Positions 44,982 through 54,701 of a stretch of DNA of 64,000 nucleotides are shown here, piece after piece. Position numbers and translations under genes: made by a program. Source of the stretch: Fragum whitleyi (lineage: Eukaryota > Mollusca > Bivalvia > Cardiida > Cardiidae); the NCBI GenBank assembly GCA_948146395.1, contig OX411543.1:29341558-29405557 (forward strand). Direction: 5' to 3'. The stretch's first letter is position 1, and every line of letters begins with the position of its first letter. The notes beneath the pieces were generated by a model. That model did not search any database. It was given only the letters and a program-made list of their open reading frames with translations, and was not told the DNA's origin.

Positions 44982-45353
44982 TAGGGGTTGAAATAAGCAC
45001 TAGCAGACTCATTTGAAATGATCGGGGAAATCATTGTAATTCTAGTTCAATTGCCAAAAATAACACGAAACTCGAAAATCATGTTCGTAAGACATATGAA
45101 TTACTTCATAATTTTAATAAATCAAGCATTTCTTAAAAATGAAACTAACATTTGTCAAAACTTGGCTGATTCCGCAGCATGTTTACCATGTGAAATTATG
45201 AGTCATGGTTACTATTGGATAGTTTTTGTTCAAGTATCCATTGGAAGAATGTGTAACTTTGTCTGGTTTCCCGGAAAAAAATGACAGGTGTAACAGAGTA
45301 TTACCCTTTGTGTATGTTATTTATTTTAGTGTGTAAATTTTCACATTGTTTTT
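44982..45353. other. RPL4 intron 5 spacer
   Basis: AT-rich, no boxes or repeats recognised. The 88-codon frame at 45018-45284 lacks any family resemblance. Confidence 0.4.
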
Positions 45354-45513
45354 ATGCCCCCCGATAGGGAGGCATCATAAATTTGACTTGTCCGTCTGTC
45401 CGTCTGTCCGTCCGTCCGTCATTCCGTCCAAAAACTTTAACATTGGCCATAACTTCCTTATTACTATCAAAGCGGTGTCGGGGGCATTGTCATCTTACAG
45501 TGACAGCTCTTGT
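45354..45513 (-). repeat. Family D hairpin-ended repeat, internally deleted
   Basis: ATGCCCCCCGATAGGGAGGC then CATCATAAATTTGACTTG, a GTCCGTCTGTCCGTC tract, and the end AGTGACAGCTCTTGTT. The full version is at 49439-49735. Here the middle is missing. Confidence 0.8.
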
Positions 45514-45921
45514 TGTAAACAAAAGTAATCAACATAGTAATTAAAACAAATGATTAGAAGTCAATATGGAGCTCAGTGGCTACAAGTAATTTTAAAAATA
45601 ATATTTTGGGAAATGTGATGTAACTTCTTTTTTTCTTCTGTTTCTATATTATTAAGAAAGAAAATCAACATGGTAAACTGTCTTTAAATTTTCTAGTGCC
45701 TATTTGATTTTTCCAGTTATAAATTAGGGTATTTGCAAGTTTCAGCAGGTGGAAAACAGGTAATTTCACCCCCTGCATTCAAGTCTCACAAACACCTGGT
45801 TTTCTTTCTAAATGAATAATTTATTCTTAGGGAGGTACTCATTAAAGATTGCCCCTAATTATTTTTCTTGAATGAAACCCTTAACATATAAAACCCAATG
45901 CAAATTTTTCATGTTTCTAGT
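45514..45921. other. RPL4 intron 5 spacer
   Basis: AT-rich spacer before U18 copy 7. It includes a CACAAACACCTGGTTTTC word near 45788 resembling a hairpin-element end. No gene. Confidence 0.4.
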
Positions 45922-45989
45922 GAATCATGATGCAATTAGGTCCGTGTTACTGACTTCTAGTGATCAGACAATAGACCTTTCTGATGATT
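45922..45989 (+). ncRNA. SNORD18: U18-type box C/D snoRNA, copy 7
   Basis: Box C ATGATGC (45927-45933, last base altered), guide AGGTCCGTGTTA intact, D' CTGA 45950-45953, C' AGTGATC 45959-45965, D CTGA 45981-45984. A 6-bp terminal stem TGAATC/GATTCA is the best in the array. The change in box C is a mild defect. Confidence 0.85.
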
Positions 45990-46097
45990 CAATATTGAGG
46001 GTCCTCTTGTTATTCATTTAATGTTGGTTCAATTTACAATGTTTCTTGTTGTTTTACTTGAGCTAATATTATTGTTAATCTAGCTTTTTTGTTTTAT

Positions 46098-46173
46098 CTG
46101 GAGATAAAATGATGTTTCATGGAATTCTGTGTTTCTGATGCACTGATGTCATTGTTAACACTGATATCTCAAG
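46098..46173 (+). ncRNA. Second box C/D snoRNA-like family, copy A
   Basis: Box C ATGATGT 46109-46115, D' CTGA 46135-46138 preceded by GGAATTCTGTGTTT, C' CTGATGT 46143-46149, D CTGA 46161-46164. Terminal stem TCTgGAGAT/ATCTCaAGA has one mismatch. It lies about 125 bp after U18 copy 7. The family is not recognised and the target is unknown. Confidence 0.75.
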
Positions 46174-46198
46174 AACATTTATGAAAGATTGTACTACT

Positions 46199-49020
46199 AC
46201 GAAGTGCTCAAGGTGAGCTTTTGTGGTTGGGTGGATGTCCGTCGTGTGTCGTCAACATTTACCTTGTATGCACTCTAGAGGACACATTTTTTGCCCAATC
46301 AACCTGAAATTTGGTCAGAATGATTGTCTTGATAAAATCTCGGACGAATTCGAAGTTGGGTCAAATGGGGTCAAAAACTAGGTCACAGGGTCAAATCTTA
46401 AAACACCCTTGTATGCACTCTAGAGGTCACATTTTTGGTCTGATCAACTTGAAATTTGGTCAGAATGATTGTTTTGATAAAATCTCGGACAAGTTTGTAA
46501 TTGGGTCAACTGGGGTCAAAAACTAGGTCACGGGGTCAAATCTTAGAAAAACCTTGTATGCACTATAGAGGTCACACTTTTAGCTCACCTGAGCACGAAG
46601 TGCTCAAGGTGAGCTTTTGTGGTTAGGTGGATGTCCGTCATCCAGCGTCCGTCGTGTGTCGTCAACATTTACCTTGTATGCACTCTAGAGGCCACATTTT
46701 TTGCCCAATCAACATGAAATTTGGTCAGAATGATTGTCTTGATAAAATCTCGGACAAGTTGGAAATTGGGTCAAGTGGGGTCAAAAACTAGGTCACGGGG
46801 TCAAAAATTAGAAAAACCTTGTATGCACTCTAGTGGTCACATTTTTGGTCAGATCAACCTGAAATTTGGTCAGAATGATTGTCTTAAAATCTCGGACAAG
46901 TTTGAAATTTGGTCAAATAGGGTCAAAAACTAGGTCACGGGGTCAAATCTTAGAAAAACCTTGTATGCACTCTAGAGGTCACATTTTATGCCTGATCAAC
47001 TTGAAATTTAGTCAGAATGATTGTCTTGCTCAAATCTCAGATGAGTTTGAAATTGGGTCAAGTGGGGTCAAAAACTAGGTCACGGGGTCAAATCTTAGAA
47101 AAACCTTGTATGCAATCTAGAGGTCACATTTTATGCCAGATCAACTTGAAATTTGGTCAAAATGATTGTCTTGATCAAATCTCAGATGAGTTCGAAATTG
47201 GGTCAAGTGGGGTCAAAAACTAGGTCACGGGGTCAAATCTTAGAAAAACCTTGTATGCAATCTAGAGGTCACATTTTATGCCTGATCAACTTGAAATTTG
47301 GTCAAAATGATTGTCTTGATCAAATCTCAGATGAGTTCGAAATTGGGTCAAGTGGGGTCAAAAACTAGGTCACGGGGTCAAATCTCAGAAAAACCTTGTA
47401 TGCACTCTAGTGGTCACATTTTTGGTCAGATCAACCTGAAATTTGGTCAGAATGATTGTCTTCATAAAATCTCGGACGAGTTTGAAATTGGGTCAAGTTG
47501 GGTCAAAAACTAGGTCATGGGGTCAAATCTTAGAAAACCCTTGTATGCACTCTAGAGGACACAATTTTTGCGTGATCAACCTAATATTTGGTATGAATGA
47601 TTGTCTTGATAAAAGCTCAGTCCAGTTTGAAATTTGGGCAAGTGGGGTCAAAAACAAGGTCACTGGGTCAAATCTTAGAAAAACAGTGTATGCACCCTGG
47701 TTTTCACTTTTTTGCCCAATCAACTTAAAATTTGGTCAGAATAATTATTGTGATAAAAGACAAGGTTTTTTTGCTTAAAAATTAGTCAAAAAAACTTTTC
47801 AAATCCTACTTGAAATGTGTTTTGGACAATTCACTCGTGTGAGCGATTAAGGGCCACTATGGCCCTCTTGTTGGTCTGATCAACTTGAAATTTGGTCAGA
47901 ATGATTGTCTTGATAAAATCTCAGACGTGTTTGAAATTGGGTCAACTGGGGTCAAAAACTAGGTCACAGGGTCAAATCTTAGAAAAACCTTGTATGCACT
48001 ATAGAGGTCACATTTTTGGTCTGACCAACTTGAAATTGTGTCAGAATGATTGTGTAGCTGAAATCTCGGATGAGATCGAAATCGGGTCATCTGTGGTCAA
48101 TAACTAGGTCACGGGGTCAAATCTTAGAAAAACCTTGTATGCACTCTAGAGGTCACATTTTTTGCTTGATCAACCTGAAATTTGGCCAGAATGATTGTCT
48201 TGATAAAATCTCGTGCCAGTTCGAAATTTGGTCAAGTGGGGTCAAAAATTAGGTCACGGTGTCCAATCTTAGAAAACCTTTGTATGCACTCTAGAGGCCA
48301 CACTTTTTGCCCGATCAAACTGAAATTTGGTCAGGATAATTGTCTTGATCAAATCTCGGACGAGTTTGAAATTGGGTAAGCTTGGGTCAAAAAGTAGGCC
48401 ACAGGGTAAAATCTTAGAAAAACCTTGTAGGCACTCAAGTGGCCACGTTTATTGCCCGATCAACCTGAATTTTGGTCAGAATGATTGTCTTGATAAAATC
48501 TCGGGACGAGTTCAAAATTGGGTCAATTGGGGTCAAAAACTTGGTCACAGGGTCAAATCTAAAAAAAACCTTGTATGCACTCTAGAGGCCACATTTTTTG
48601 CTTGTTCAACCTGCAATTTGGTCAGAATGTTTGTCTTGATGAAATCTTGGACAAGTTTGAAATTGGGTAATCTGGGGTCAAAAACTAGGTCACAGCGTCA
48701 AATCTAAGAAAAACCTTGTTTGCAGTCTAGAGGCTACAATTTTTGGCCAATTAACCTGAAATTGTGTCAAAATGATTGTGTAGCTGAAATCCTCGGATGA
48801 GATCGAAAACAGGTCATCTGGGGTAAAAAACTAGGTCACGAAATCAATTATATAAATCCTTGTTCGTCAACCTTAGTATTGTTAAAAAAGGATTCTCAAG
48901 TTGTATAGAAGCAACAGCTTTGTTTAGCTCAATCATTCATCATTCTATCTCATACTTCTTTTGAAAATTTTAGACAGTTCATTCAGGTGAGCAATTAAGG
49001 GCCACTATGGCCCTCTTGTT
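46199..49020 (-). repeat. Family B hairpin-ended repeat with long 145-bp array
   Basis: It starts GAAGTGCTCAAGGTGAGC, then GTCCGTCGTGTGTCGTC, then many units of about 145 bp. Unit words are CCTTGTATGCACTCTAGAGG, GAAATTTGGTCAGAATGATT and AAAACTAGGTCACGGGGTC. It ends AGGGCCACTATGGCCCTCTT and GTT. The array reads open in one frame as repeated 70-residue segments, which is a by-product of the unit, not a gene. A second complete copy is nested at 46582-47872. Confidence 0.9.
46582..47872 (-). repeat. Family B repeat nested in a family B repeat
   Basis: AGCTCACCTGAGCACGAAGT to GGCCACTATGGCCCTCTTGT. The flanking halves GAGGTCACACTTT and GGTCTGATCAACTTG rejoin into a standard unit (GAGGTCACATTTTTGGTCTG). 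This shows insertion of one copy into a T run of another with no visible non-T duplication. Confidence 0.85.
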
Positions 49021-49311
49021 ATACACCTGTCAAAAAACAGGATGTATGATGTGACCACCTGTGATGTCTTGACAAATAGATGGCATCCACTACTGTCTGG
49101 AGTAAAATTCTGTCCCCTTTTCATGGATTGACTTGAAATTTGGCAATTACGTTACTCTCATGATAATAGAAATCAGTGCCTAAGAACAGTAACTCTACCT
49201 AGCTTAAGTTTGTAGTTATTCTCTCCCTTGTTGTTTTTCATATTTGGACATCCAGCATTGTGACTGGTGTATCATGGGACAATTGTCCACCTTGTTTGAC
49301 CCTTTGCTGTG
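49021..49311 (-). repeat. Family F-like repeat relic
   Basis: TGATGTGACCACCTGTGATG, GGCATCCACTACTGTCTGGA, GACTTGAAATTTGGCAATTA and the end ATTGTCCACCTTGTTTGACC resemble family F (53391-54701) with one degenerate unit. Confidence 0.55.
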
Positions 49312-49822
49312 TAATCCCTGCTTTTTATGTGTCCGTGATTTTATGATTGAGAAAACATTGTGAAAAAAGAAGAAACTGCTTCTGACAAGCAATTTCTTCT
49401 TTTTTCCACACTATTTTCTACCCTACTGAATGGTTATTATGCCCCCGATAGGGAGGCATCATAAATTTGACTTGTCCGTCCGTCTGTCTGTCCGTCTGTC
49501 CGTCCGTCCGTCCGTCATTCCGTCCAAAAACTTTAACATTGGCCATAACTTCCTTATTACTTAACATATTCGCATCATACTTTACCACAACATTCCTTGG
49601 TACATTACCTTTCTGTAGGCAGATACTTTGGTGACCTTGACCCCTGGATGACCTTGACCTTCAACATAGATTGGCCATAATTTAAAATCAAAGCGGTGTC
49701 GGGGGCATTGTCATCTTACAGTGACAGCTCTTGTTTTTCAAATTGAATCCACTTTAAATTTTCGTCTGCAAAACCTTTGAATTTGGACAGGTAAAAAATT
49801 TTGTAAAACAGGAAAGGGTTAA
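49312..49822 (+). mobile_element. piggyBac-type MITE (copy 2) split by family D
   Basis: TTGACCCTTTGCTGTGTAAT to GGAAAGGGTTAA. An internal hairpin GAAGAAACTGCTTC...GCAATTTCTTC precedes the insertion. The MITE body resumes with CAAATTGAATCCACTTT at 49739. Confidence 0.78.
49439..49735 (-). repeat. Family D hairpin-ended repeat in the MITE
   Basis: ATGCCCCCGATAGGGAGGCA to AGTGACAGCTCTTGTT, with a tract of eleven or so GTCC/GTCTG units and GTGACCTTGACCCCTGGATG inside. It is inserted after CTGAATGGTTAT of the MITE, the same place as the family C insertion in copy 3. Confidence 0.87.
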
Positions 49823-50033
49823 AGATTGTCTTTAGTTTATAGTGATAGGTCTTTTTATGATGGTCACTTAATAATAGTGTTTGTTTAATAGAAGTGGTCG
49901 CTTGAGCAATATCAACTGCATTCTTATAATTGATGCCTGTAGAAATATGTTATGTGGCATACTCAGATAATTGATTTTAAAAGGAATATAAAGCTTGAAA
50001 AATGATGAAATTATATACCAAAATGTTGGTTTA
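49823..50033 (+). repeat. Flank of snoRNA duplication unit
   Basis: AGAAGTGGTCGCTTGAGCAA, TAATTGATGCCTGTAGAAAT and ACCAAAATGTTGGTTTATC recur before copies C and D of the second snoRNA family. The snoRNA was therefore duplicated with about 200 bp upstream and about 90 bp downstream flank. Confidence 0.75.
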
Positions 50034-50111
50034 TCTTGAGATTAAATGATGTTTCATGGAATTCTGTGTTTCTGATGCACTGATGTCATTGTTTACTCTG
50101 ATATCTCAAGA
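50034..50111 (+). ncRNA. Second box C/D snoRNA-like family, copy B
   Basis: Box C ATGATGT 50046-50052, D' CTGA 50072-50075, C' CTGATGT 50080-50086, D CTGA 50098-50101, with a perfect 10-bp terminal stem ATCTTGAGAT/ATCTCAAGAT. Guide-position bases are GGAATTCTGTGTTT before D' and CATTGTTTACT before D. The target was not identified; it does not read like U16, the other vertebrate RPL4 snoRNA. Confidence 0.82.
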
Positions 50112-50181
50112 TCATTTAAAAAGATTTAACTTTCTTTAATGGTTTTTGGTGGTTTATCAAGAAATAAAGTAGATTATCACT

Positions 50182-51098
50182 TATAGTCCGTTTGACTTCT
50201 ATATGGACCAACCTTTTCATCAATTACATAAAATTGCGTTTGAATAGAGGATTTGTATGTAGTAAAATCTTAATTTTAGCTTAATACCATTCCAAAAAAT
50301 ATTTTTTGAAAATAAAATGATTTCAAAATAATGATTTTGTCTATCTAGTTAATGTTAATATTTTCGCATTATCCGTTCTTAAACACGAGGGGTGGTGGAG
50401 GCTGTTCAATAGTAAGAAAATGTCAACATATATAGTAAAAACCCGTGGTTTTATACAAAACTTTTGACAGATGAAATGTCCATTATTCCTTATTTGGACA
50501 TGCTAATTAGCATATCGTCGGTCATGTCATATTAAACTTAAATAGCACGTGAATTTTACCGTTAGTACTCGCCTTTTCATCAAGTTTTCCTCGTGAAATT
50601 CCCAACTACTTCGTTTAATAATGCTTTTTGATTGGTCTTTACATGTAAATATAGGGTTCATCTCAGAATGAATAAAATCAATAATCAATTATCTGGTCAA
50701 ACAGTTTCTGAAGAAAGAGAGAATATACACAGATTTGATATCCAACGGTAGCAAAAATCCTAGACAAACTTAATTATATTGAAAAACTCGATTTTATAGT
50801 TATACAATTCACTTGAAATCTTAGTCTTTTGACTCAGCCCCTATGCAAATCAGTACTATTTTTGGTTATACAATTCGCTGTTCCGTTTAATACAGTATCA
50901 AGTAGGTATGAAATGCTGAAAGTTAACATGTAGACGGACGGACAAAAACATTATTTTACATTCAAAAATTCTGAAAAACAAAATTCGTCATGGTATTAGC
51001 TGGAAAAAATGATATGACAAGAAAAATATGCGTTTCATTAATTAATTTCTGAGATTTTCGGCGAAATGTCGGTCCATATAGAAGTCAAACGGACTATA
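50182..51098. mobile_element. DNA transposon, 28-bp inverted ends, non-autonomous
   Basis: TATAGTCCGTTTGACTTC and TATATGGACC at the left are perfectly inverted at 51071-51098 (GGTCCATATAGAAGTCAAAC, GGACTATA). The interior is 0.9 kb, AT-rich and without transposase. The uninterrupted homologue GATTATCAGTTGATAATCTC at 51385 marks the empty site. TA or TTATAA is duplicated or part of the ends. It separates snoRNA copies B and C. Confidence 0.85.
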
Positions 51099-51245
51099 AT
51101 AATCTCCACTTAATCATCTCAATATCAACTGCATTCCTATAATTGATGCCTGTAGAAAAATGTTATTTGGCATACTCAGATAATTGATTTTAGAAAGTAT
51201 GCAAGACTTGGAAACACTGTAATTATGTACCAAAACGTTGCTCTA
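51099..51245 (+). repeat. Flank of snoRNA duplication unit (copy C)
   Basis: ATATCAACTGCATTCCTATA, TGATGCCTGTAGAAAAATG and GGCATACTCAGATAATTG match 49910-49975. Confidence 0.75.
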
Positions 51246-51323
51246 TCTTGAGATTAAATGATGTTTATGGAATTCTGTGTTTCTGATGCACTGATGTCAT
51301 TGTTTACTCTGATATCTCAAGAT
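51246..51323 (+). ncRNA. Second box C/D snoRNA-like family, copy C
   Basis: Box C ATGATGT 51258-51264, D' 51283-51286, C' CTGATGT 51291-51297, D CTGA 51309-51312, terminal stem ATCTTGAGAT/ATCTCAAGAT intact. One base shorter than copy B between C and the D' guide. Confidence 0.82.
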
Positions 51324-51397
51324 CATTCAAAAAGATTTAACTTCCTTTAATGGTTTTTGGTGGTTTATCAAGAAACAACAGTAGATTATCAGTTGAT

Positions 51398-51680
51398 AAT
51401 CTCCACTTGAAAATCTAGCCGTAAAAGCAGTGAAATTATCAAAAACTTATACCCTACTTTTGTGCAATAAGTGATGTCATAATGAACGTTGCATAGCAAT
51501 CGCGTGCTTAATGAGCGCTTTATGGAAATATGTCTAGAAATTTCACATTTTGTCTCATTTTTGCATTAAAAGAAATAGAATTATCATTTGTTTTCAAGTA
51601 AATTTCGATTAATATTTCATTTCGTGAACAACAAAAGCTATATTTTTACTGTGAAATATTGTGCTATCAAACAATGGCAT
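51398..51680 (+). repeat. Interspersed repeat H, copy 1
   Basis: AAAAGCAGTGAAATTATCAA, AATGAACGTTGCATAGCAAT and AATTTCACATTTTGTCTCAT match, in reverse orientation, the copy at 55480-55870. Class not determined. Confidence 0.65.
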
Positions 51681-52128
51681 CTGGGAATGTGGCATACAGG
51701 CAGCGTCAAGGTCTTAGTCCTGAGAAAAACCATGTCACCTTGTGACAGATTGAATTGAACATGGCTGTTAGGTTTCTCTAATGATAACGGACTGCAGTGT
51801 ACAAGAACCATTACTCAAGTTTTTAGTTATTTCTTTTTGTTGTGTTCTGTATCTAGTAGTGACAGGAATATCTAGCAGTGACAGGAATATCTTGTTACAT
51901 TTTGCCACCTTATTCAAAGATTGAGCTTACAGTGAAAGGACTTTTTATGATTGTCTCTTCCTAAAAGTGTTCTTTTAATAGAAGTGGTCGCTTGAGCAAT
52001 ATCTGCATTCTAATAATTGTCTGCCTGTAGAAATATTGTAATAACATACTTGGATATTTTGATAGTAAATAAGTAGAATACAAGCCTTGGAAAAGGCTGT
52101 AATTATATACCAAAACACTGTTGGTTTA
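51681..52128 (+). repeat. Family F-like relic and snoRNA duplication flank
   Basis: 51681-51920 has GTGTACAAGAACCATTACTC and TATCTTGTTACATTTTGCCA, as in family F. 51965-52128 has AGAAGTGGTCGCTTGAGCAA and CAAAACACTGTTGGTTTATC, the flank preceding snoRNA copy D. Confidence 0.6.
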
Positions 52129-52207
52129 TCTCGAGATTAAATGATGTTTTATGGAATTCTGTGTTTCTGATGCACTGATGTCTTTGTTTACTCTGATATC
52201 TTGAGAA
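52129..52207 (+). ncRNA. Second box C/D snoRNA-like family, copy D
   Basis: Box C ATGATGT 52141-52147, D' CTGA 52167-52170, C' CTGATGT 52175-52181, D CTGA 52193-52196. The stem is TCTCGAGAT/ATCTTGAGA: one A-T pair of copies B and C has become C-G by changes on both sides, and one G-C has become a G-T wobble. C' to D spacer has one substitution. Conservation of stem and boxes argues for function. Confidence 0.82.
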
Positions 52208-52338
52208 TATTGAAATAGAATGTTGAAAAGTTGATAACCCCCAAATTTTCTCAATTTTTATATGGCTCTGAGAGGACATATATTGGAATAATCTTTTTGG
52301 AAACGTCTTATTTGTCAGACTGTCCATCCCGATATCTG

Positions 52339-52691
52339 CAGGGGCGTGGAAATCTGCATGCCTGACTTTTCCAACATGAGCTTTTATATCTTCGGATAAG
52401 ACTAATTGTCTGTGGACAAGTAATTGCAAGGGCAAGTCTTGGAATGGAGCTGCATAGATGTAGGATATTAATTAGCCTAATGATTGAATCCAAGGGCAAA
52501 AAAACATTGTATTTAATGAAGAAAAATTCTGGAATCCAGCATTTTCTTTCTTTAAAAATATTTTCTTGAATTTTATCTATCTACTCTAATCTCTTTTTTG
52601 CAAACAAGTACATTGTGAACCTGGGCAAGTAGAAAATCATCTTTAACTTGTCCAGGGACAAGGAGAGAAAATTCTTACTTCCACACCCATG
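52339..52691 (-). mobile_element. hAT-like MITE, reversed copy
   Basis: CAGGGGCGTGGAAATCTGC at the left and ACTTCCACACCCATG at the right are inverted termini. GGCAAGTAGAAAATCATC and TTGTCCAGGGACAAG match 12110-12475 in reverse. Confidence 0.65.
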
Positions 52692-52989
52692 TATGCACAG
52701 TTATCCTGTCACTAGCTCTAAATATTGCCATGATAAAGGGGGGTATGATAAACTTGTTGATATCAGGTCACTAAAACATGTGACAGCTTTATCATGCTAC
52801 TTGGTCACATGATCTGCCAAATCTTCTTCTGCTTCTTCTCACCAACCTATCCCACCTAATGATGAGTAGTGAATGTGAAAAAATTGGATTAGATTAGATA
52901 TTTGTATATTTATGTTGAATGAACTTAAAATAAGATTGTAGCATGATAAATAGAATCGATGATAGATGACTTGAGATGGAAAAGTTTAT
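52692..52989. other. RPL4 intron 5, unrecognised
   Basis: Spacer with no recognisable element. Confidence 0.4.
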
Positions 52990-53211
52990 CAGGCTCGGCT
53001 GCGGAATTTATGCGGTTTCACAATTATTCTTTCCGACCGTTTGTCTCTCACCAATGGGTTGATATTCATAGACCTATGTGAGATAGCAGCTGGAAGCTAT
53101 GAAAGGACGTGATGGTTGTACTGGTTAGAGAAATGCATTGTAAGGTTCTCCAGCCGTCACAATCTATCTGAAAAAATGTTGAAAGCGGGGTAAAAATTCC
53201 ATTAAATCAAT
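52990..53211 (+). repeat. tRNA-derived SINE, head eroded
   Basis: CACCAATGGGTTGATATTCA, GTGAGATAGCAGCTGGAAGC and the tail TTCCATTAAATCAATTG match the SINE family. Confidence 0.75.
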
Positions 53212-53390
53212 TGACCATTTATGCAGTTTGCCTCCAGCTCACTAAATAAATGCTTACGCCTTGCTTGATAAACTTTCCCATATTAAGCCATATTCTTTAT
53301 ATACACTGCCCTCCAAAAGATCCTTCACACACATTTCATTTATAAGATTTCAGCTTTAATCTTTTTAAACAAAGTTATAGATTAGTTTTT

Positions 53391-54701
53391 ATACGCCCGT
53401 CGAAGACGGGCGTCCAGCGTCCGGTTGTCCGGGCGTCGGCGGCGTCCACTTCTTTGTCCGGAGCATAACTCTGTCACTTGAAGTCCGATTGACTTCAAAC
53501 TTGGCAATTATATTCTTCTCATCATTGCGGAGTGCAGTGCATAAGAACCATAACTCTACCTGGCCTATTTTTTGAGTTATTGCCCTTTGTTGTTTTTCAG
53601 ACTTGAATCTTGTCCGGAGTATATCTCTTAAAGTATTATAGCTAGGATCATGAAACTTCATGGGTGTATAGACCTCACCAAGGGGGAGTGCAGTGCACAA
53701 GAACCATAACTCTACATGGCCTATTTTTTGAGTTATTGCCCTTTGTTGTTTTTCATACTAGAATCTTGTCCGGAGTATATCTGTAAAAGTATAATAGCTA
53801 GGATCATGAAACTTCATGGGTGTATAGATCTCACCAAGGGGGAGTGCAGTGCATAAGAACCATAACTCTACCTGGCCTATTTTTTGAGTTATTGCCCTTT
53901 GTTGTTTTTCATACTAGAATATTGTCCGGAGTTTATCTCTTAAAGTATAAAAGCTAGGATCATGAAACTTCATGGGTGTATAGATCTCACCAAGGGGGAG
54001 TGCAGTGCACAAGAACCATAACTCTACCTGGCCTATTTTTTGAGTTATTGCCCTTTGTTGTTTTTCAGAATTGAATCTTGTCCGGAGTATATCTGTAAAA
54101 GTATTATAGCTACAATCATGAAACTTCATGGGTGTATAGATCTCACCAAGGGGAGGTGCAGTGCACAAGAACCATAACTCTACCTGGCCTATTTTTTGAG
54201 TTATTGCCCTTTGTTGTTTTTCAGACTTGAATCTTGTCCGGAGTATATCTCTACAAGTATAATAGCTAGGATCATGAAACTGCATGGGTGTATAGATCTA
54301 ACCAAGGGGTAGTGCAGTGTACAATAACCATAAGTCTACCAGGCCTATTTTTTGAGTTATTGCACTTTGTTTTTTTTCAGACTTGAATCTTGTCCGGAGT
54401 ATATCTGTAAAAGTATAATAGCTAGGATCATGAAACTTCATGGGTGTATAGATGTCATCAAGGGGGAGTGCAGTGCACAAGAACCATAACTCTACCTGGC
54501 CTATTTTTTGAGTTATTGCCCTTTGATGTTTTTCAGACTTGAATCTTGTCCGGAGTATATCTGTAAAAGTATAATAGCTAGGATAATGAAACTACATGGG
54601 TGCAAAAAATATTCATTCAAAATAACCTCAGTTCTATTCAAACCCCCAGTTTATACTAAGCAGTGTGACGGGCGTATCTTGTGACAATTTGGCACCTTGT
54701 T
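53391..54701 (-). repeat. Hairpin-ended repeat, family F, with seven 157-bp units
   Basis: ATACGCCCGTCGAAGACGGG and CGTCCAGCGTCCGG begin it. Units with AGTGCAGTGCACAAGAACCA, TTTTTTGAGTTATTGCCCTT and GGATCATGAAACTTCATGGG repeat every 157 bp. It ends ACGGGCGTATCTTGTGACAA and CACCTTGTTATT. Reverse-strand open frames in the array are by-products of the repeat. Neighbouring units are highly similar, so the array is young or homogenised. Confidence 0.87.

Noticed and set aside
46311..48707. A chain of 65-126 codon open frames with repeated VRMIVLIKSRTS...SKTRSRGQILEKPCMHSRGH-like text on the plus strand
   Set aside because: They are frame-open readings of the 145-bp repeat unit of family B. The same text recurs in every unit with frame breaks, and there is no start, splice or domain evidence.
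46260..48860. Regular repeats resembling a CRISPR or satellite array
   Set aside because: The units are 145 bp, degenerate, without spacers, and bounded by mobile-element termini in a eukaryotic intron.
46098..52207. Identification of the second snoRNA family as U16 (the other vertebrate RPL4 snoRNA)
   Set aside because: Box spacing and guide segments do not resemble U16 as I know it, so it is left unnamed.
53389..54480. Minus-strand open frames of 60-123 codons in the family F array
   Set aside because: By-product of a 157-bp non-coding unit read in one frame; identical peptides repeat with stops between.
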